DNA from: Pseudomonadota bacterium
GTDB taxonomy: Bacteria; Pseudomonadota; Alphaproteobacteria; Rhodospirillales; 2-02-FULL-58-16
Direction of reading: 5' to 3'
Assembly: GCA_022545455.1 (NCBI GenBank)
Contig: JACZQZ010000007.1
Coordinates: 1-43,236, forward strand
DNA: 43,236 bases
The notes under the pieces were generated by a model. It worked only from the letters and a program-made list of their open reading frames with translations, was not told where the DNA came from and did no database searches. Made by a program: the position numbers and the translations under genes. Positions 12,518-22,068 of the stretch are shown in pieces (position 1 is the stretch's first letter; every line of letters starts with the position of its first letter).

Positions 12518-12619
12518 TGTCAGCGGGCCATTGAGGCCCCGTCTCGGCGCCGGGCATTGCCGCCCGGTGGGCCGGGCGCGCCCCGTGCCCGTCTCGGTGC
12601 CGACTCCATCCGAGCCCGG

Positions 12620-13342
12620 TCATTTCGACGGATTCTGAACCTGGTGGGCGATTTTCAGGATCTCGCCGCCGCGGCGCTTGGCCAGATCCTCGAGGGCGGG
12701 ACGGCCGCCGGCGGCATAGACGGCAACCGCGCTCAGGAGATCCCGCAACACATTTGCGCTAGAGGAATCGAACCGGCAGTAGGCGCCGTTGGTGAGGCGG
12801 GCCATCTGCTGGAAGGCGAAGCCCGCCACCGGGTTGTCGCCCTCGTGGAACATGAAGGCGGGCACGCCGAGCAGCCCCAGTTCGCCGGCAAGGGCGCCGA
12901 GGTGGTCCACGTCCTCCTCCATGGAATCGCCGACGAAAACGACGGCGTTGACCTTTTTCCCCTTCGTCTCGTTGATGGCGTGGCGCAGGACCTTGCCGAT
13001 CTGGGTCTGTCCGGCCAGGCACAACACCGACGTCATCAGCCGGTTGAGCTCGGACGATCCGGTCAGCCATCCGCTGACCCTGAATTCCCCGAAGCCGCGG
13101 TAGAAAGCAAGCTGGATTTCCAGCCCGCCGAGGGCCGCCGTCTCGACGAACATCTCTCCCTGGATCTGGGCGGCCCGGTCCCACATGGGCTCGCGACTGG
13201 CGGTGGCGTCCATGGCGAAGATCAGCCGCCCCCGTTCCCCCGTCGCCTTGGCGACGGGCGCCTCCGCCACCTTGCGCAGGAAGGCCGCGACGTCGTCCCG
13301 GGACGCCGTCTTGGTGGGGACTTTGCTGTTGCCGCTCGCCAT
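12620..13342 (-). CDS. VWA-domain protein (hypothetical)
   Basis: 240 aa; RLIFAMDATASREPMWDRA (MIDAS-like DxTxS) and NAVVFVGDSMEEDVDHLGALAGELG. Confidence 0.8.
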   Translation of the reverse strand: MASGNSKVPTKTASRDDVAAFLRKVAEAPVAKATGERGRLIFAMDATASREPMWDRAAQIQGEMFVETAALGGLEIQLAFYRGFGEFRVSGWLTGSSELNRLMTSVLCLAGQTQIGKVLRHAINETKGKKVNAVVFVGDSMEEDVDHLGALAGELGLLGVPAFMFHEGDNPVAGFAFQQMARLTNGAYCRFDSSSANVLRDLLSAVAVYAAGGRPALEDLAKRRGGEILKIAHQVQNPSK

Positions 13343-13409
13343 TGCCGATCTCACCGGGTGGAGGGATGTGAAATAGTGCCCAAACGGGCCCGCTCCTCCT
13401 CTTTTTAGA

Positions 13410-14243
13410 TTACCCCGTGGCCGAGCCCCGTGCCAGCGACGCAAAGCGGATGCCCTCGACCAGTGTCCGTACCTCCTGGCGCGCCGCGATCTGCGACAGC
13501 GTCAACGCGTCCGGGCCGGCCACGTCGCGCAGGTCCATCATGGTGAGGCCGCGGAGGAAAAGCTCGCGGAAGACCACCCGCTCGCCGAAACCGGGGACGA
13601 GGCGGAAGCCCAGGCGCGTCGAAAGCTCGCGCAAAATGCGGGCCATCCGGCGCTTGTTGCGGGCATCCAGGCTGCTCAACCGGTTGCGCATGACGATCCA
13701 GTCGATGAAACCGTTGTCGCGTTGGGCCCGCGTCATCTTCTGCTTCCACACCATCTCGGCGTACTGGCTGGGTCCGATGATCCGCATGCTGTCGCCGTCG
13801 ACGCGCGCCAGCACGTCCAGATCCATGAAACTGTCGTTCAGCGGCGTGATCAGGGTGTCGGCGTACGAGTGGCCCAAACGGGTGAGGCCGGCATCGTTGC
13901 CCGGCGTGTCGATGACAATGACGTCGTGGAGCGGCGCCAGTTGCTCGATCAGCGAGGACAACCGATCCTCCTCGGCCCGCGCGGCGCCCGACGGGGCGTC
14001 CGTGCGCGCCTGGATCACCGCGTGTACGGGCATGGGCAGCCTGCGCCCGGGCGCCGCCGCGAAGGCGCGCCGGTTGTCCATATAGCGCGTCAGCGTCCCC
14101 TGGCGCACGTCCAGATCGATGCTGGCCACCGACCGGCCGAGCTTAAGAAGGGCGACGATCAGATGCATGGACGTGGTGGACTTGCCGGTGCCGCCCTTTT
14201 CGTTGCCGACGACGATGACGTGCGCTCCCTTGCCGGCGGTCAT
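13410..14243 (-). CDS. mipZ: Division-plane positioning ATPase MipZ (ParA family)
   Basis: MTAGKGAHVIVVGNEKGGTGKSTTSMHLIVALLKLGRSVASIDLDVRQGTLTRYMDNR: deviant Walker A KGGTGKST and MipZ-like context. Confidence 0.92.
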   Translation of the reverse strand: MTAGKGAHVIVVGNEKGGTGKSTTSMHLIVALLKLGRSVASIDLDVRQGTLTRYMDNRRAFAAAPGRRLPMPVHAVIQARTDAPSGAARAEEDRLSSLIEQLAPLHDVIVIDTPGNDAGLTRLGHSYADTLITPLNDSFMDLDVLARVDGDSMRIIGPSQYAEMVWKQKMTRAQRDNGFIDWIVMRNRLSSLDARNKRRMARILRELSTRLGFRLVPGFGERVVFRELFLRGLTMMDLRDVAGPDALTLSQIAARQEVRTLVEGIRFASLARGSATG

Positions 14244-14725
14244 TCCCGGCCTCCCCTCAGGCGGGCGCCGGCGTTCGGACGGTTGGAAGGGATGAATCCC
14301 AGGACCATGCCTTTCCACACCCGGATTGTTGGAACGGACCGACTCTAGCGCCCGCCCCCGATCGGGGCAACACGCGCCGGAAGGGCTCTTTTGTCCTAGT
14401 GGTTAGGCCAGGGGTGGCATAGACAACGCTTCGTTCCCGTCCGCGGCGCGGCGCGCGGAACGCCGGCGAAGGTGTCGCAAACTTCCGGCCCCGGCCTTCG
14501 CCGTCGATGGGCTCCGCCGGATCGGTCCTGCCAAAATATGGGGATCGGATTAGCGTGAACATCAGGTCGGATACACCAACGACGGATGGCGGCCACCTCC
14601 GCCCTACCTCGGTTCTCCTTCCGCCTCCCTCGCAAGGGACTGGTGGTGGGCCGGGGAGTATACGGGGGGTGGACGCGAAGGCCCGCTGCCCTTCCCAGGT
14701 GTCGGGAGCCTAAAGAGGCGCGGCG

Positions 14726-14754
14726 ACGTCCGCTTTACCCCTGAAAGCAGACAT
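14726..14754. repeat. Intergenic palindromic repeat, TGTCCGCTT family (copy 1)
   Basis: ACGTCCGCTTTACCCCTGAAAGCAGACAT. Confidence 0.65.
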
Positions 14755-14772
14755 CAAGATGAGTGCCGCTTA

Positions 14773-14802
14773 ACGTCTGCTTGTGACCCTTAGCGGACAT
14801 TC
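14773..14802. repeat. Intergenic palindromic repeat, TGTCCGCTT family (copy 2)
   Basis: ACGTCTGCTTGTGACCCTTAGCGGACATT. Confidence 0.65.
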
Positions 14803-14840
14803 GGGCAAGTGTTGGGGGAAGCATGTGCAACCAGGCGGCA

Positions 14841-15611
14841 CTAACGGTATTTTGCGTAGATAGCTTTCAGTCCACCACTGGCCCGCAATTCGCCAAGCGC
14901 ATGATTGAATTTTTCCGCGAGCTCCCGATAACCCGGCCATTTTTTACTGAAACACAGATGGTAGGGACGGAGGGCGAAATCCCTCAACGGGATATATTCG
15001 AACGCTCCCGCCATCCCGGCTTCGGCGGCGAGGAATTGCCCGGTTTCCAAAGTAAGGTACAGGGCATCGAACCTTTCTCGGACCAACATTGGGATCGCAC
15101 TCCTGATTTCTGGCACGCCGACAAAAGAAATTCCGGCCTTGTTCAGGAATTTGTTAGCTGCGAATCCAGTGACCGCGCCGACGCTGACATTATGCAAATC
15201 CTTGAGTGCTGAAATCGGAGAGCCCTGGTAGGTTTTTTTGACGATGACCCCTTTGGTTGCGTAACTGATGGGGGCAGAATAATGGACAAAGCTTTCCCGT
15301 TCTTTTTTGTAGCCGCAGGAAAATACGCCGGTGGCTTTACCCATTTTTGTGGTTTTGACGGCCCGCTTCCACGGCAGAAATTCAACCTGGATGGGGATGC
15401 GGAGACGGTCAAAAACAGCTTGGACGACCTCATAAGATGAACCGCGTGCTTCACTGTCCGGCGTGAGATATTGATAAGGTGGAAAATCGTCGGCAACGAA
15501 CAAAATCTCCGCCGCCAAAGCAGGACGTGGCGACAACAGAACCAACCCCGTCAAAAATATCCAGGCCGATAAAGTGTCTTTCGGCCGCGAGCGCGTATTT
15601 CGTGTTTTCAT
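14841..15611 (-). CDS. Periplasmic solute-binding protein (SBP_bac_3-like)
   Basis: Signal peptide MKTRNTRSRPKDTLSAWIFLTGLVLLSPRPALAAEILF; SYEVVQAVFDRLRIPIQVEFLPWKRAVKTTKMGKATGVFSCGYKKERESFVHYSAPI. Confidence 0.85.
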   Translation of the reverse strand: MKTRNTRSRPKDTLSAWIFLTGLVLLSPRPALAAEILFVADDFPPYQYLTPDSEARGSSYEVVQAVFDRLRIPIQVEFLPWKRAVKTTKMGKATGVFSCGYKKERESFVHYSAPISYATKGVIVKKTYQGSPISALKDLHNVSVGAVTGFAANKFLNKAGISFVGVPEIRSAIPMLVRERFDALYLTLETGQFLAAEAGMAGAFEYIPLRDFALRPYHLCFSKKWPGYRELAEKFNHALGELRASGGLKAIYAKYR

Positions 15612-15781
15612 CCGATAGCTCCCGGTTATCCGATAGCTCCCGGTTGGCCGCCAAGTCTTAGAGAAATTTTCGTCATCGGAGTATATACGATTTTCGTCGG
15701 TTGGCGGTGTACAGAAGCCCATTCGGTCAATTTTGCCACCATCCAGACGCACCTCTCCGAGGATTGGACGTGTACCCTTGG

Positions 15782-15810
15782 AATGTCCGCTTATGGCTAT
15801 TAGCAGACAT
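15782..15810. repeat. Intergenic palindromic repeat, TGTCCGCTT family (copy 3)
   Basis: AATGTCCGCTTATGGCTATTAGCAGACAT. Confidence 0.65.
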
Positions 15811-15828
15811 CCTGCCGCCTAGTGATTT

Positions 15829-15857
15829 ATGTCCGCTTTGCCCCCAAAAGCGGACAT
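15829..15857. repeat. Intergenic palindromic repeat, TGTCCGCTT family (copy 4)
   Basis: ATGTCCGCTTTGCCCCCAAAAGCGGACAT. Confidence 0.7.
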
Positions 15858-15939
15858 TAGCGTGCGTACTGAACAAAGAACGCTTGGAAGTCCGACCCTA
15901 GTAAATGGGGGGCGTCCAACATCCCCGGAGAAACGACCG

Positions 15940-15960
15940 CCTTATACCAAGGAGCGCTGA
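15940..15960. repeat. TATACCAAGGAGCG repeat (partial REP-like copy)
   Basis: CCTTATACCAAGGAGCGCTGA; shares its core with 12331-12350 and, inverted, with 31585-31601. Confidence 0.5.
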
Positions 15961-15972
15961 AACCGGCGTTCT

Positions 15973-16539
15973 TTACTGAGCCTCTGGCCCGGCGCGCAGC
16001 CGCTCGTTCGCCTCTTCGAACAGGCGCATGTTCTTCTCTATGTCGTAGGGGCTCTCCTCCAGGGTCTCCGGGTCCCATTCGCTGCGCGGCGTCTCGAAGA
16101 AATCACCGCCGTAAACGTGGATCGCCGCGGTCACCTTCGCCAGGGGGTTGATCACGGCGTGGATCACCTTCTCCCCCAGGGCGACCGTGTCCCCGTCCAC
16201 AAGGTCCTTCGTTCCCGCTTCCTGGAGACCGTTGCCGTCGCGGCGGTAAAACACATTGTGCTCCTGCCCTCCGTAGATGCCGATCACGGCCCACATCCGG
16301 TGATCGTGAGGCAGAAAGCGCATATGTGGCCCGAAACCGATGTTGAGAACGGTCAGATCGTCGGCATGGTAAAGCGTCTGGACCCCGGCCAACCGTGGTT
16401 CCCCGAGCGCCCCGATGACCTCGTTCGGTGTCGCTACCACCTTGGCAACGATTTCCCGAACGGCTTTGTGTGCATCGCCCTCGCGAAGCGCCGATTTGCA
16501 CTCTTCGACGAGGCGTTCAACCTGAAACATTGGAAGCAT
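15973..16539 (-). CDS. Cupin-fold predicted metal-dependent enzyme (cysteine dioxygenase-like)
   Basis: 188 aa; GPHMRFLPHDHRMWAVIGIYGGQEHNVFYRR...EKVIHAVINPLAKVTAAIHVYGGDFF. Confidence 0.75.
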   Translation of the reverse strand: MLPMFQVERLVEECKSALREGDAHKAVREIVAKVVATPNEVIGALGEPRLAGVQTLYHADDLTVLNIGFGPHMRFLPHDHRMWAVIGIYGGQEHNVFYRRDGNGLQEAGTKDLVDGDTVALGEKVIHAVINPLAKVTAAIHVYGGDFFETPRSEWDPETLEESPYDIEKNMRLFEEANERLRAGPEAQ

Positions 16540-16715
16540 CTCCGGTCAGTGAGCACTATGGACGGGCATTTCCCCAACGCCCCGGAAACCGACGCCATGG
16601 TACCCGGGCGATTGGTTCCACGGAAGGCGATTCGGTCACCCGCCGGCTCGATCCGCCGCAGGATTTCCGCGAATGGATCCCGGGCCGCCACGCGCCGGAA
16701 GACCCCTTGTCGGGT

Positions 16716-17732
<1,017 letters not shown>

Positions 17733-17897
17733 CCCCGGAGCTTGGCCCCGCGGGGTGCATGGGGCAACCCGTTTCCGGTTCAATTTTTGGTGATGTGGGG
17801 CGGACCCGGGCGGCCGGGCGGTCCGCCGCCCGCTTGACCGGCCGGCGGCCGGCGCACAAACTCCGCTCCCCGGATCGCTAATACTCAAGGGGCAGGC

Positions 17898-19013
17898 ATG
17901 GCGGACACCATCGACTGCGCGGTGATCGGCGGCGGCGTGATCGGCCTGGCGGTGGCGCGGGCACTGGCGCTCAAGGGGCGCGAGGTCGTCGTCGTGGAGG
18001 CGGCCGAGACCATCGGCACGGGCGCCAGCTCGCGCAACAGCGAGGTCATTCACGCCGGCATCTATTACCCCAAAGACAGCCTCAAGGCCCGGCTGTGCGT
18101 CAAGGGACGGCAGTTGCTTTACGCATACTGCGCCGCGCACGGGATCGAGCACCGGCGTTGCGGCAAGCTGATCGTCGCCACCGAGGAGAGCCAGATCCCG
18201 GCCCTGGAGGACCTGCGCGCCCGCGCCGGGGCCAACGGGGTGGTTGACCTGGAGTGGCTGGACCGGGACGGGGTCTCGGCGCTGGAACCGGCTCTGCACG
18301 CCGTGGCCGCGATGCTGTCGCCGTCTTCCGGCATCATCGACAGCCACGCCTTCATGCTCGCCCTCCAGGGGGACGCCGAGGCCGCCGGGGCCGTGATCGC
18401 GTTCCTCAGCCCGGTCACGGGCGGGCGGATCGCCGGAGGCAACGGGGACGCCCGCGTGGTCATCGAGGTGGGCGGCGCCGAGCCGGCGACCTTGGCCTGC
18501 CGCACCCTGGTCAACTGCGCCGGCCTGGGCGCCCAGGCCGTGAGCGCCGCCATCGAAGGGGTGCCGGCGGCCACCATCCCCCGGCGCTACCTGGCCAAGG
18601 GAAACTATTTCTATTTGTCCGCCAGGCCCCCGTTCGAGCGCCTGATCTACCCCCTGCCCCTGCCCGCCAGTCTGGGCCTGCACTACACCCTGGATCTGAG
18701 CGGACAAGGGCGATTCGGCCCCGATGTGGAATGGGTGGACGAGATCGACTACGCCGTCGATCCCGGCCGGGCGGCCTCTTTCTACGCCGCCATCCGCGAA
18801 TATTGGCCGGCGCTCGAGGACGACGCCCTCAGGCCCGGCTACGCCGGCGTCCGCCCCAAGATCCAGGCGCCCGGCCAGCCGCCCGCCGATTTCGTCATCC
18901 AGGACGCCGGCGTGCACGGCGTCCGGGGCCTGGTCGCCCTGTACGGCATCGAGTCGCCGGGGCTCACATCGTCGCTCGCCATCGCCGAGGAGGTGGCGGC
19001 GATGCTCGACTAG
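17898..19013 (+). CDS. FAD-dependent oxidoreductase, L-2-hydroxyglutarate oxidase (LhgO)-like
   Basis: DCAVIGGGVIGLAVARALALKGREVVVVEA (Rossmann), SSRNSEVIHAGIYYP, C-terminal GIESPGLTSSLAIAEEV. Confidence 0.9.
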   Translation: MADTIDCAVIGGGVIGLAVARALALKGREVVVVEAAETIGTGASSRNSEVIHAGIYYPKDSLKARLCVKGRQLLYAYCAAHGIEHRRCGKLIVATEESQIPALEDLRARAGANGVVDLEWLDRDGVSALEPALHAVAAMLSPSSGIIDSHAFMLALQGDAEAAGAVIAFLSPVTGGRIAGGNGDARVVIEVGGAEPATLACRTLVNCAGLGAQAVSAAIEGVPAATIPRRYLAKGNYFYLSARPPFERLIYPLPLPASLGLHYTLDLSGQGRFGPDVEWVDEIDYAVDPGRAASFYAAIREYWPALEDDALRPGYAGVRPKIQAPGQPPADFVIQDAGVHGVRGLVALYGIESPGLTSSLAIAEEVAAMLD

Positions 19014-19091
19014 AGCCGACTTCCCCTTTCCCAACCGGCCCCCTGTTGCGTTACAACTGGACATGCACCAAATGGAATCAGGAAAGCGCGC

Positions 19092-20156
19092 ATGTTGGTT
19101 CCACGGGTAACAGCCGTTCTGGCGTTCGTCCTCCTCGCTCTGGCCCCCGCCGGCGCCCAGGAGCCGGGCCAGGGCGGCGCTCAACAACCGCAGAACCAGG
19201 ACGCCGCCCCGGCGCCCGATTACCGCGAGGAGATGCGCCGGTTCATCCAGGCCATCGGCGCCTTCGCGCGGCAGAACCGGCGGGACTTTCTGATCATCCC
19301 CCAGAACGGCCTCGAGCTGCTGGCGAAAGTCGACGCCATCGACACGAGCCAACGATCCCCGGCCCGCACCTATATGCGTTCCATAGACGGCGTCCTTCAG
19401 GAGGCCCTGTACTTCGGCGACCCGGACTTCGACAAGCCGCCGCCGGCAGAGCGCCAGGAGAAACTCCTGAAACTGACCGAACTGGCCCGGACGAACGGAC
19501 TCCGGGTCCTGGTGATGGACTACGGCCGGAAGGCGAAGACGGTAAACGACTCCCACCGGCGCAACGCGGCCAAGGGCTATGTCCCGTTCGTCGCCCATGC
19601 CCGCGCCCAGGAGCTGGGCAGCCTGCCCCGCTATCCCAAGCGCCCCTTCCACGAAAACGGCGCCAGCGTGCTGTCGCTGAAGTCTGTCAGGAACTTTCTG
19701 TATCTGCGGACGTCCGCGCCCTTCGGCCGGCAGGACGAGTTCGCCATGGCCCTGCGCGGCACCAACTTCGACATGGTGGTCGTCGACGTCTTCCACGGGC
19801 GAACCCCCCTGACCAAACAGGCCGTCGAAGGCCTGAAGTACAAGAAGACGGGCGCGCGGCGGCTTGTGCTGGCCTACATGGACATCGGCTCGGCGGCACG
19901 CTACCGCCACTACTGGAAGCCCTATTGGCGCGAGGGCGCGCCGCGGTGGATCCGCGGACCGTTTTGGAGAGACCCGGACAAGTACTATGTCGAGTACTGG
20001 CGCGCCCAATGGCAGAAGATCATCACCGGCGACACACAGTCCTACGTGTACGGCATCATCGATCTGGGCTTCGACGGCGTGGTCCTGGGCGGCGTCGACG
20101 CGTACCGCTATTTCGAAAGCGGCGGCGAACTAGAACTCGAACGCGCCGGGCAGTAA
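19092..20156 (+). CDS. TM1410 / glycoside-hydrolase-114-like secreted protein
   Basis: Signal peptide; FLIIPQNGLELL, LVLAYMDIGSAARYRHYWKPYW, FDGVVLGGVDAYRYF consistent with the TM1410-like family. Confidence 0.75.
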   Translation: MLVPRVTAVLAFVLLALAPAGAQEPGQGGAQQPQNQDAAPAPDYREEMRRFIQAIGAFARQNRRDFLIIPQNGLELLAKVDAIDTSQRSPARTYMRSIDGVLQEALYFGDPDFDKPPPAERQEKLLKLTELARTNGLRVLVMDYGRKAKTVNDSHRRNAAKGYVPFVAHARAQELGSLPRYPKRPFHENGASVLSLKSVRNFLYLRTSAPFGRQDEFAMALRGTNFDMVVVDVFHGRTPLTKQAVEGLKYKKTGARRLVLAYMDIGSAARYRHYWKPYWREGAPRWIRGPFWRDPDKYYVEYWRAQWQKIITGDTQSYVYGIIDLGFDGVVLGGVDAYRYFESGGELELERAGQ

Positions 20157-20260
20157 CACGGCCGCCGGACCGTGGCCGGCGGATGCGGCGCCACGCCGCT
20201 TGACGCGGCGCGCGCAATGGCCATCATGCCCCGCCGGGGACTCGCACAGGGGAGGCGGCC

Positions 20261-20860
20261 ATGACCAGGACCATCCAGTACTATTACTCCCTCAACTCGC
20301 CCTGGACCTATCTGGGCGGCGTGCGGTTGGAGGAAACGGCCCGCCGCCACGGGGCGACCATCGACCACAAGCCGGTAAGCCTGCAGGAGGTCTTCCCCGT
20401 CTCGGGCGGCCTGCCGTTGGGCAAGCGCGCGCCCCAGCGCCAGGCCTACCGCCTGGCTGAACTGGCACGCTGGCGGGACTTCCTGGGGATGCCGCTGAAT
20501 TTGCAACCCCAGTACTTTCCGGCCGCCGAGTGGCCGGCGGCGGGCATGGTGATCGCGGCCAGACAAGGCGATCAGGATTGCGGCAGGCTGACCAACGCCA
20601 TCCTGAAGGCGGTCTGGGTCGAGGAACGGAACATCGCCGACACCGGGACCCTCAGGACCATCGCCGGCGAGATCGGCATGGACGGCGACGCCCTGCTGGA
20701 GGCGGCCGAAAGCGCACCGGTGGCCGCCGAATACGAAGCCAACACCGCCGAAGCCATCGAGCGCGGCGTGTTCGGCGCGCCCACCTACGTCTTCGACGAC
20801 CAGATGTTCTGGGGCCAGGACCGGCTCGATTTCCTGGACAGGGCGCTGGCGGACAAATGA
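20261..20860 (+). CDS. DsbA-fold 2-hydroxychromene-2-carboxylate isomerase-like protein
   Basis: YYYSLNSPWTYLGGVRLEETARRHGATIDHKPVSL...ERGVFGAPTYVFDDQMFWGQDRLDFLDRAL. Confidence 0.88.
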   Translation: MTRTIQYYYSLNSPWTYLGGVRLEETARRHGATIDHKPVSLQEVFPVSGGLPLGKRAPQRQAYRLAELARWRDFLGMPLNLQPQYFPAAEWPAAGMVIAARQGDQDCGRLTNAILKAVWVEERNIADTGTLRTIAGEIGMDGDALLEAAESAPVAAEYEANTAEAIERGVFGAPTYVFDDQMFWGQDRLDFLDRALADK

Positions 20861-20992
20861 CTCCGGCGCCGCGCCCTTAGACTCCCCGAAAAAGTCCTGC
20901 TAACCGGCACCCGCCCGGCCATCGGCGGGATGCCCGCGCCGCCTGCCGGCACAGGTGGTGATAGCGCTTCCCCGCGCGCCGTGACCCCCGAA

Positions 20993-21143
20993 GGAACCCC
21001 GGAGGCACCATCCGCGCCCCGGCACGGTTGTGTAACCCCTCTAGGCGGGTCTCCCGGGATTCGGTATTTTAACGGTCGGGTTCCGCAACCAGGGGAACAT
21101 AGTGGAGGGAAGTATACGATGCCCGAAAAAGGAATCTACATCG
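20993..21143 (+). repeat. Duplicated promoter/5' leader, copy 1
   Basis: Aligns without gaps (offset 1627) to 22620-22770, about 150 bp with roughly a dozen mismatches by eye. Confidence 0.92.
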
Positions 21144-21193
21144 GGGGCAGGCCGGCGGGCGGACCGCTTCCGCAGGAGTGCCTACGGAGATGA
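21119..21193 (+). pseudogene. Internally deleted relic of the 22746 gene (24 codons), possibly now a coupled leader ORF
   Basis: MPEKGIYIGGRPAGGPLPQECLRR* versus MLEKGIYI...(33 aa)...RGGPPAGKSLKAF; in-frame at both parts. TGA overlaps ATG of the downstream gene (ATGA). Confidence 0.7.
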
Positions 21194-21882
21194 AGGCGTT
21201 CGTGCGAACGGCGTTGGTCATGGCGGCTCTCGGACTGGGTGCCGCGATGGCCGCACTGCCCACTCCTTCCCTGGGCGCGCGCGCAATCCCGAACGACGCG
21301 GACGTTGCGGAATTCACCATCATGGGACACCGCTTCCGCATCCCCAGGGTCTACCTTTCGGAATCTCACCAAGTCGTGGAACGCACCCCCGAATACAAGG
21401 GGGACTCGGTTCTCATGGAGGCCGCCCTGCCGGACCTTGTCCCCATCACCGAGCGGGACACCGATTACTACAAATGGGGCAAGGGTCGTTCCGACGTAAT
21501 CACCTTCCATATTTCGGCGGAGCCCGGCCATGCGGGACCGGACGAGGATTACTTCAAGCAAGATTACCTGAGGAAATGCGGCGGTCCGAAGAACGGGTAT
21601 CTGGTGTGCCCCCACAGATCTGAACTTTTCGAGCACCGTGAGGTTCTTGTGCGGGTTGAAGGGAAACGCAGGCTTGCCTTCGAATGCACGAAGGAGGGCG
21701 CCAGGCCCTCTCCCCACTGCAGAATAACTCTGCCACTTCTGGACAATGTCGAGCTCTATATCTCATTTTCGAGAAAGCATTTCGGCGATGCGGACCGCAT
21801 CCTCGCGCGGGTTTACGACCTGGTCTGCAGCTTCCTCGTGGCCGGCCCCGCGCGGGAACTCACCGTCAACCACTGCGACTAG
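21190..21882 (+). CDS. Secreted protein of unknown function
   Basis: Signal peptide MKAFVRTALVMAALGLGAAMAALPTPSLGA; no family recognised for the mature part. Confidence 0.75.
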   Translation: MKAFVRTALVMAALGLGAAMAALPTPSLGARAIPNDADVAEFTIMGHRFRIPRVYLSESHQVVERTPEYKGDSVLMEAALPDLVPITERDTDYYKWGKGRSDVITFHISAEPGHAGPDEDYFKQDYLRKCGGPKNGYLVCPHRSELFEHREVLVRVEGKRRLAFECTKEGARPSPHCRITLPLLDNVELYISFSRKHFGDADRILARVYDLVCSFLVAGPARELTVNHCD

Positions 21883-21900
21883 ACCAACCAAACGGAGGAT

Positions 21901-22068
21901 ATGTTGAAAAACGACACGGATTTACAGGCCGTCCTCGATCGGGGGAAGGCGTTGCTGGACAAAGGCGACGTGGCCGGATACTGGAACCTCATGTCCCGAC
22001 ACAGCGGCTTCGCCCGGCTTGCCGGGGACGTAGCGAGCGGCTCAGAGACCGATGAAAAGGGTGCTTAG
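21901..22068 (+). CDS. Small hypothetical protein (55 aa), possibly a truncated gene
   Basis: GGAGGAT ribosome-binding site, then MLKNDTDLQAVLDRGKALLDKGDVAGYWNLMSRHSGFARLAGDVASGSETDEKGA*; below the length threshold of the ORF track. Confidence 0.5.
   Translation: MLKNDTDLQAVLDRGKALLDKGDVAGYWNLMSRHSGFARLAGDVASGSETDEKGA

Noticed and set aside
12755-12790. tRNA-like string GGAATCGAACCGGCAG
   Set aside because: Lies inside the VWA protein coding sequence (RFDSSSANV); no cloverleaf around it. No tRNA or rRNA gene was seen anywhere in the window.
14400-14720. Possible structured RNA in the mipZ-substrate-binding-protein gap
   Set aside because: No ORF, but no signature of SRP, RNase P, tmRNA or 6S RNA was recognised; evidence insufficient.
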